Assembly (NCBI RefSeq): GCF_000966285.1 | Contig: NZ_KQ031391.1 | Span: 6,758,430-6,822,429, forward strand | Source of the DNA: Pseudofrankia sp. DC12 | GTDB lineage: Bacteria; Actinomycetota; Actinomycetes; Frankiales; Frankiaceae | Reading direction: 5' to 3' | DNA length: 64,000 nt | Shown: one piece after another, positions 60,022-64,000 of the stretch | Numbering within the stretch: position 1 is the stretch's first letter | How the letters are laid out: each line of letters opens with the position of its first letter | Notes under the pieces: generated by a model | Databases searched by the model: none | Seen by the model: the letters and a program-made list of their open reading frames with translations, nothing else | What the model was told of the DNA's origin: nothing | Position numbers and translations under genes: made by a program

Positions 60022-61293
60022 CTAGCGACGCCGGCCCGCCGGCCCCCGTGCGGCCGGTTTCTCCGGTTTCGGGGCGCCGAAACCGAGCCCGAACCGGATC
60101 GCGGCGGCGAGCGCCACCAGCGACGCGACGATCCCCAGCGGTTCGATCGGCGCCAGCCGCAGGGTCGCCAGCACCACCGCTCCGGCGGTACCGGCGGCCA
60201 GCAACGCCGAGCGCACCGCGGCCTTCGCCCCGCCGCCCTCCGTGCCGACGCTGACCAGGGCGCCTCCGACAACCAACGCCCCGAGCACGCAGGGCAGCCC
60301 GGTCGCGGCGAAGAACACCCGCCCGACCGCGACGACCACGGCGACCAGCAGGCAGCCGCCAGCCGTCACGAGGCCGACCGACAGCGACGACGACGCCCCG
60401 CGCACGCCGCGCAGCTCGGCCGAGGAGGCCAGCGCTCGCAGGCACAGCTGCCGGGCCCGCTCCAGCTCCGCCGGCAGGTTCACCGCCCCGTCCCGCTCGG
60501 CCACCGCGGCCCCGCCGCCACCGATCGCGACCGGTGGGGCGGCGTCGCCGCGTCGCCGCCGCGGCGACGGGCTGTTCTGGCCACGCCGGCTGTCCCGGCC
60601 CAGCGCCGGCCGGGGCCGAGTGGCCTCCGGCGCCGGCTCGTCCTCGAAGCCGATGCCGGGAAGCGCTCCCGGCACCGGGGCGTGGTCCCGCACCTGGTGA
60701 AGCTCCGTCACCCCGAACTGGGCGAGCGTCTCGGCGACCTGTCGCCACACGTCCTGAACGCGGTCCCGCACGTCGCCGGCCGCGTCCCGGTACCGCTCGG
60801 CCTGGACCAGCGCGTCCTCGCGGCCGGCCTGGGCCAGCGCGTCCCGCTCGCCACGGGTACGGTCGGCCTCGCCGAGCAGCTCCGCGAACCTACGGGCCGC
60901 CAGGCGCGGGTCCATCGGCCCGGCGTCGGCGCCTGTGCCGGGCCCCTGACCCCGCAACGGCGTAGGAACCGAGGGCACGGCCGGCAGGTAGGCCGGCCGG
61001 CCTTTCTCACCCCATCCACCGGTCTGGGCCGGGACGTCCGGGCCCGGGCCGCCGCCCCGGTGGCCGGGGCCGCCGGGACCGGTGCCGCTGGACGATCCGG
61101 GCAGGTCCGCGAGATCGTCGCCGCCGGTGCGGCCCGCGCCGAGGCTCTCGGGCGACACCGGGCGAGGCGGCTCGCCACCCGCGCCCAGGCGGCCGGGGGG
61201 CAGGCCCGCAGGGGGCCGCGGCGCACGCACCGACGGGCGCGGCGCGGCCGGGATGTCCGGGAACCACGGCGCGATCCGGTCCTGGTCAGCCAC
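60022..61293 (-). CDS. Coiled-coil membrane protein of the FtsK-like operon
   Basis: A 423-residue protein from GTG 61291-61293, overlapping the ATPase stop by 8 nt. Residues 1-125 are Pro/Gly-rich and disordered. A helical coiled-coil covers ~130-200 ('RFAELLGEADRTRGERDALA', 'QVWRQVAETLAQFG'-like). Another acidic/Arg linker leads to three or four C-terminal membrane segments ('GLVTAGGCLLVAVVVAVG', 'LPCVLGALVVGGALVSVG', 'ALLAAGTAGAVVLATLRL', 'GIVASLVALAAAIRFGLG'). It may anchor the ATPase at the membrane. No family was recognised. Confidence 0.7.
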   Translation of the reverse strand: MADQDRIAPWFPDIPAAPRPSVRAPRPPAGLPPGRLGAGGEPPRPVSPESLGAGRTGGDDLADLPGSSSGTGPGGPGHRGGGPGPDVPAQTGGWGEKGRPAYLPAVPSVPTPLRGQGPGTGADAGPMDPRLAARRFAELLGEADRTRGERDALAQAGREDALVQAERYRDAAGDVRDRVQDVWRQVAETLAQFGVTELHQVRDHAPVPGALPGIGFEDEPAPEATRPRPALGRDSRRGQNSPSPRRRRGDAAPPVAIGGGGAAVAERDGAVNLPAELERARQLCLRALASSAELRGVRGASSSLSVGLVTAGGCLLVAVVVAVGRVFFAATGLPCVLGALVVGGALVSVGTEGGGAKAAVRSALLAAGTAGAVVLATLRLAPIEPLGIVASLVALAAAIRFGLGFGAPKPEKPAARGPAGRRR

Positions 61294-64000
61294 TGGCCCC
61301 ACTCCGTCCTGGCTTGGGCACGCCGGCGGCGCCCGGCTGCCCCGTCGTGGGCCACCCGGCCATGTCCCGCCGGGCCGGGGCGCCCCACGCGGGTTCGCTC
61401 CCGCCTGTGCCCGGTGTCCCGCCGTACCCCGCCAGCCGGTGCGGATCGGCGTCGGGGCCGCCGCGGGCGATGTCGAGCGGCGCGAAGGGCACCAGGGCGC
61501 GCGGTTCGCCGTGGGCGTGCCGGTCGAACAGCACGGCCCGGTTCGTCGTGGTCCCGGCGGCGACCGTGCGATGGCCGGCGAGGGCGAACAGCTCGCTGCC
61601 GGGCACGCCGGCCGCCACCCAGGCGGCGAAATCGTCGCGGTGCCCGGGCCCGAGGTCATCCAGCAGCCGCGACGGGCTGCGCCACCAGCCGAGCACATGC
61701 ACCCGGACGGCCGGGCCGCGCCGGGCCGCCTGCCGCAGGTCGTCCAGCCCGGTGCGGCGGCCCGAGCCGCTGGGCGCCTCCAGCGCTGCCCGGCCTGCGT
61801 CGGCGGCGAACAGCACGAGCAGCCGCAGCGGGAACGGCGCGCCGGGATGCCCGGATGCGGCGCCGTGGCCGCCGTCCTCCTCCCGCCGGCCGACCTCGGC
61901 GGCGGTCTCGGTGACGACGCCGGCGAGGCCGGTCAGGCCGGTGACGGTCACGGCGGTGCCGGCCGCGTGCAGGGCGGCGGCCAGGTCGTCGACGGCGCCG
62001 CGCTCCGCCGGCCCGGCCGCGACCAGGTCGACCCGCAGCCCACCCGGCGCGCACTGCGCCGCGACGCTGCGCACGGCGGCCTGCAGCACACCGACCGCCT
62101 CGCGGCGCAGCGGGCCGAGCACCGCCAGGTTGCGGCCCGGCTGCGCGGACAGCGTGACCCCGACCGCGGGCGGCGCCAGATCCAGCGGAGCGCCCACGAA
62201 CGCCAGCGGGTCACCGCCGCCGGAACCGGGGCGCAGCTGGGCGAACGCCGAGTTGGTGTCCAGCAGGGCCGGCGCGTGACCGACGAACACCCGCGGCGGG
62301 GTGGGATCGTCGACGGTCGCGGCGAGCGCCTTCGCCAGCCGCGGCCGCAGCGTCGCCAGCGTCTCCGGGTCGGGGCGGGCGACCCGGATCAGCTCGTTGC
62401 CGGCCGGGTGGCCGTTGCGGCGGTTCACCACCGCCTGGCCGACGCCCGACAGCGCGCCCGCTGCCTCGTTGTTCGTCGACAGCAGCACCCTGGACTCGCT
62501 GATCGAGGTGCGCAGCGCGACCCGCAGGGCGAACTGCCCGAAGATCGAGCCGCGTTTGCCGGCGGTCGCGTCGAGCGCGTCGATACCCGAGAGGGTCTGG
62601 CTGGCCAGCAGCAGGTGGATGCCGTACGCCCGGCCCTGGCGGGCGATCGCCTCCAGGTGCGCGACCGCCTCCCGGGCGACCGGGTCGAGCGGCGTGAGCA
62701 TCACCTGGAACTCGTCGATGACCACCAGGATCCGGGGCCAGGCGCCCCGGCCGGAGCGGGTGCTCCCCCGGGCACCGCCGCCGGGGCCCGCCGGGCCGTC
62801 GACGCCGACGGCGGCCCGCAGGCCCCGCAGGTCCCGGGCGCCCGCGGCGCGCATCGCCACCGCCCGCCGGGACATCTCGGCGCGGACGTGACGCAGCACC
62901 GCCACGCCGAACTCGCGGTCGCTGTCCATCCCGACCGTGTCGGCGTGCGGCAGGAAGAAGCCGTCCCGCTCGCTCGGTCCGAACTGCGCGAACTCCAGGC
63001 CCTCCTTGAAGTCGAGCAGATGAAGGCGCAGCTGGTCAGGGCCGTAGCGGGCCGCGAGGCCGTAGATCATGGTGAGGAGCAGGGTGGACTTGCCGGCGCC
63101 GGCCTGCCCGCCGACGAGGGCGTGGACGGTGTCGTCGTCGAAGCCGAGCACGCAGGGGCCGTCCGGACCGAATCCGACGGGGACCGCGATCCCGGCGGCC
63201 GAGTCGTCCTCCCACAGCCCGTCGGGCAGCAGCGCGCCGAGACCGGGAGCCGTCGCGGCGGCGGTGGTGGCGACCGCCGCGACGCCGGCCGCGACGGCGG
63301 CGACCAGCTCGGCCGGCGGCGGCCCGTCGAGCACGGCGTGCAGGCCGGGGGCCAGCGAACAGCTCCAGCTCGCGCCGTCCGGCCCGTCGGCGCTCAGCGC
63401 GACCTCGTTCGGCAGCGGGCCGGCGGGCGCCCGCCCGGTCGCCGGCGCGTCGGGGGTCTCCGGCTCCGTGACCGCGAGGACGTGCACTCCGCAGCTCGGG
63501 CCCTGCCCGGCGAGGCCGAGCAGCGCGCGGGCCGACTCGTCGGGCAGTGACGGCCAGGCCAGCAGCACCAGCAGCCGCCACGGCTCCGACCGCGGCAGGC
63601 CCGCGTCCTCCCGCTCACGCAGGTTTGCGAACGAGCCGCCGAGCCGGTCGACGGTGATCCGCCCGACGTGGCCGGACAGCTCCGTCACCGCTGTCTCCAG
63701 CGCGGTCCGGGCGGTCAGCGTCGGGCCGATGACCCGGGCGGCGCGCAGCGGCGCGAACCCCGCGAGGCCGGCGCCCAGCTCGGACGGGTCGTAGACCGTC
63801 AGCTCGACCCGGCCGGGCGGCACGGTCGCCAGCACCCGGGTCAGCAGGCCGCGGACCAGGTCGACGGCCTCACTGCGCCGGGGGCGTGGGGCGGTGACCC
63901 GCAGGTTGCCGCCGTCGAGCAGCGGGAGCGCCAACGGCACGGCGCGCCCGCCGCCGGGGACCAGCACCCGGCCCACCCGCCACAGCCCGGGCCGGAACCC
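61286..64000 (-). CDS. FtsK/SpoIIIE (EccC-like) ATPase, 5' end outside the window
   Basis: The frame is open to the right edge and reads '...FRPGLWRVGRVLVPGGG' before an internal GTG at 63974-63976, so that GTG is not the true start. Visible domains: a first FtsK/SpoIIIE-like region with Walker A 'ALVGGQAGAGKSTLLLTMIY' and Walker B 'RILVVIDEFQVML', an 'LLLASQTLSG' sensor, then a degenerate second module ('GRNLAVLGPLRREAVGVLQA') lacking a Walker A. This resembles EccC-type secretion ATPases or large DNA-translocase relatives. It forms an operon with the coiled-coil membrane protein and the small helical protein downstream. Confidence 0.82.
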   Translation of the reverse strand, partial: GFRPGLWRVGRVLVPGGGRAVPLALPLLDGGNLRVTAPRPRRSEAVDLVRGLLTRVLATVPPGRVELTVYDPSELGAGLAGFAPLRAARVIGPTLTARTALETAVTELSGHVGRITVDRLGGSFANLREREDAGLPRSEPWRLLVLLAWPSLPDESARALLGLAGQGPSCGVHVLAVTEPETPDAPATGRAPAGPLPNEVALSADGPDGASWSCSLAPGLHAVLDGPPPAELVAAVAAGVAAVATTAAATAPGLGALLPDGLWEDDSAAGIAVPVGFGPDGPCVLGFDDDTVHALVGGQAGAGKSTLLLTMIYGLAARYGPDQLRLHLLDFKEGLEFAQFGPSERDGFFLPHADTVGMDSDREFGVAVLRHVRAEMSRRAVAMRAAGARDLRGLRAAVGVDGPAGPGGGARGSTRSGRGAWPRILVVIDEFQVMLTPLDPVAREAVAHLEAIARQGRAYGIHLLLASQTLSGIDALDATAGKRGSIFGQFALRVALRTSISESRVLLSTNNEAAGALSGVGQAVVNRRNGHPAGNELIRVARPDPETLATLRPRLAKALAATVDDPTPPRVFVGHAPALLDTNSAFAQLRPGSGGGDPLAFVGAPLDLAPPAVGVTLSAQPGRNLAVLGPLRREAVGVLQAAVRSVAAQCAPGGLRVDLVAAGPAERGAVDDLAAALHAAGTAVTVTGLTGLAGVVTETAAEVGRREEDGGHGAASGHPGAPFPLRLLVLFAADAGRAALEAPSGSGRRTGLDDLRQAARRGPAVRVHVLGWWRSPSRLLDDLGPGHRDDFAAWVAAGVPGSELFALAGHRTVAAGTTTNRAVLFDRHAHGEPRALVPFAPLDIARGGPDADPHRLAGYGGTPGTGGSEPAWGAPARRDMAGWPTTGQPGAAGVPKPGRSGASG

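Noticed and set aside
1-64000. CRISPR arrays, rRNA and tRNA genes
   Set aside because: No regularly spaced repeats, rRNA landmarks or cloverleaf patterns were found in any gap when reading both strands by eye; a covariance-model scan would be needed to exclude tRNAs fully.

Overview
The window is 64 kb of very GC-rich DNA with dense genes, many GTG starts and many 1-8 nt gene overlaps. WhiB and RbpA proteins, a fused Lnt-Ppm lipoprotein/polyprenol-mannose enzyme, TetR and MarR regulators with palindromic operators, and a DevS/DevR-like pair all point to a mycelial or soil actinobacterium. A Frankia-like genome is the best guess, but that is an inference from gene content, not proof. No rRNA, tRNA, CRISPR array or intact insertion sequence was seen.

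Layout. 1-9.1 kb is an accessory-looking region: acetyltransferase pieces, a stand-alone PurN-like formyltransferase in visibly less GC-rich DNA, a frameshifted serine recombinase, three SAM methyltransferases (one frameshifted), a broken DUF6204 gene and two TetR regulators with perfect palindromic operators. 9.2-12.9 kb holds a two-gene heterodimeric ABC exporter. 13.1-17.8 kb holds a split HTH/Clp-N locus, a dif-like inverted repeat, a tyrosine recombinase, a TIR plus seven-blade WD40 protein, and a MarR regulator facing the stump of an MFS pump. 18-22 kb holds an SDR, two unrecognised proteins and a coupled CrcB/DUF190 fluoride pair. 22.3-28.7 kb is a four-gene cluster (fatty acyl reductase fused to a HAD-IB phosphatase, zinc alcohol dehydrogenase, LarA-like protein, PlsC-like acyltransferase) with two start/stop overlaps, and is the best candidate for an undescribed lipid pathway.

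29-41 kb carries mainly housekeeping genes: a 5'-3' exonuclease, an Lrp regulator, a decayed ECF sigma locus, an amidohydrolase, the Lnt-Ppm fusion, RbpA, MsrB, a DUF4262 protein, a YjbR-type gene broken by a 49-bp hairpin insert, and a FolD that lacks its catalytic Tyr and Lys. 41-52 kb has a membrane GGDEF protein, BioA, two MFS transporters flanking a rhomboid protease, and a convergent response regulator/histidine kinase pair. 53-64 kb has an acyltransferase-3 protein, WhiB, SixA, a trehalose-6-phosphate synthase and a three-gene operon built round an FtsK/EccC-like ATPase that runs off the right edge.

The window is unusually rich in broken genes (eight clear cases). Some are one-base indels in G/C runs and could be sequencing errors; others (in-frame stop with several frame changes, 49-bp insert, truncated pump) look like real decay.
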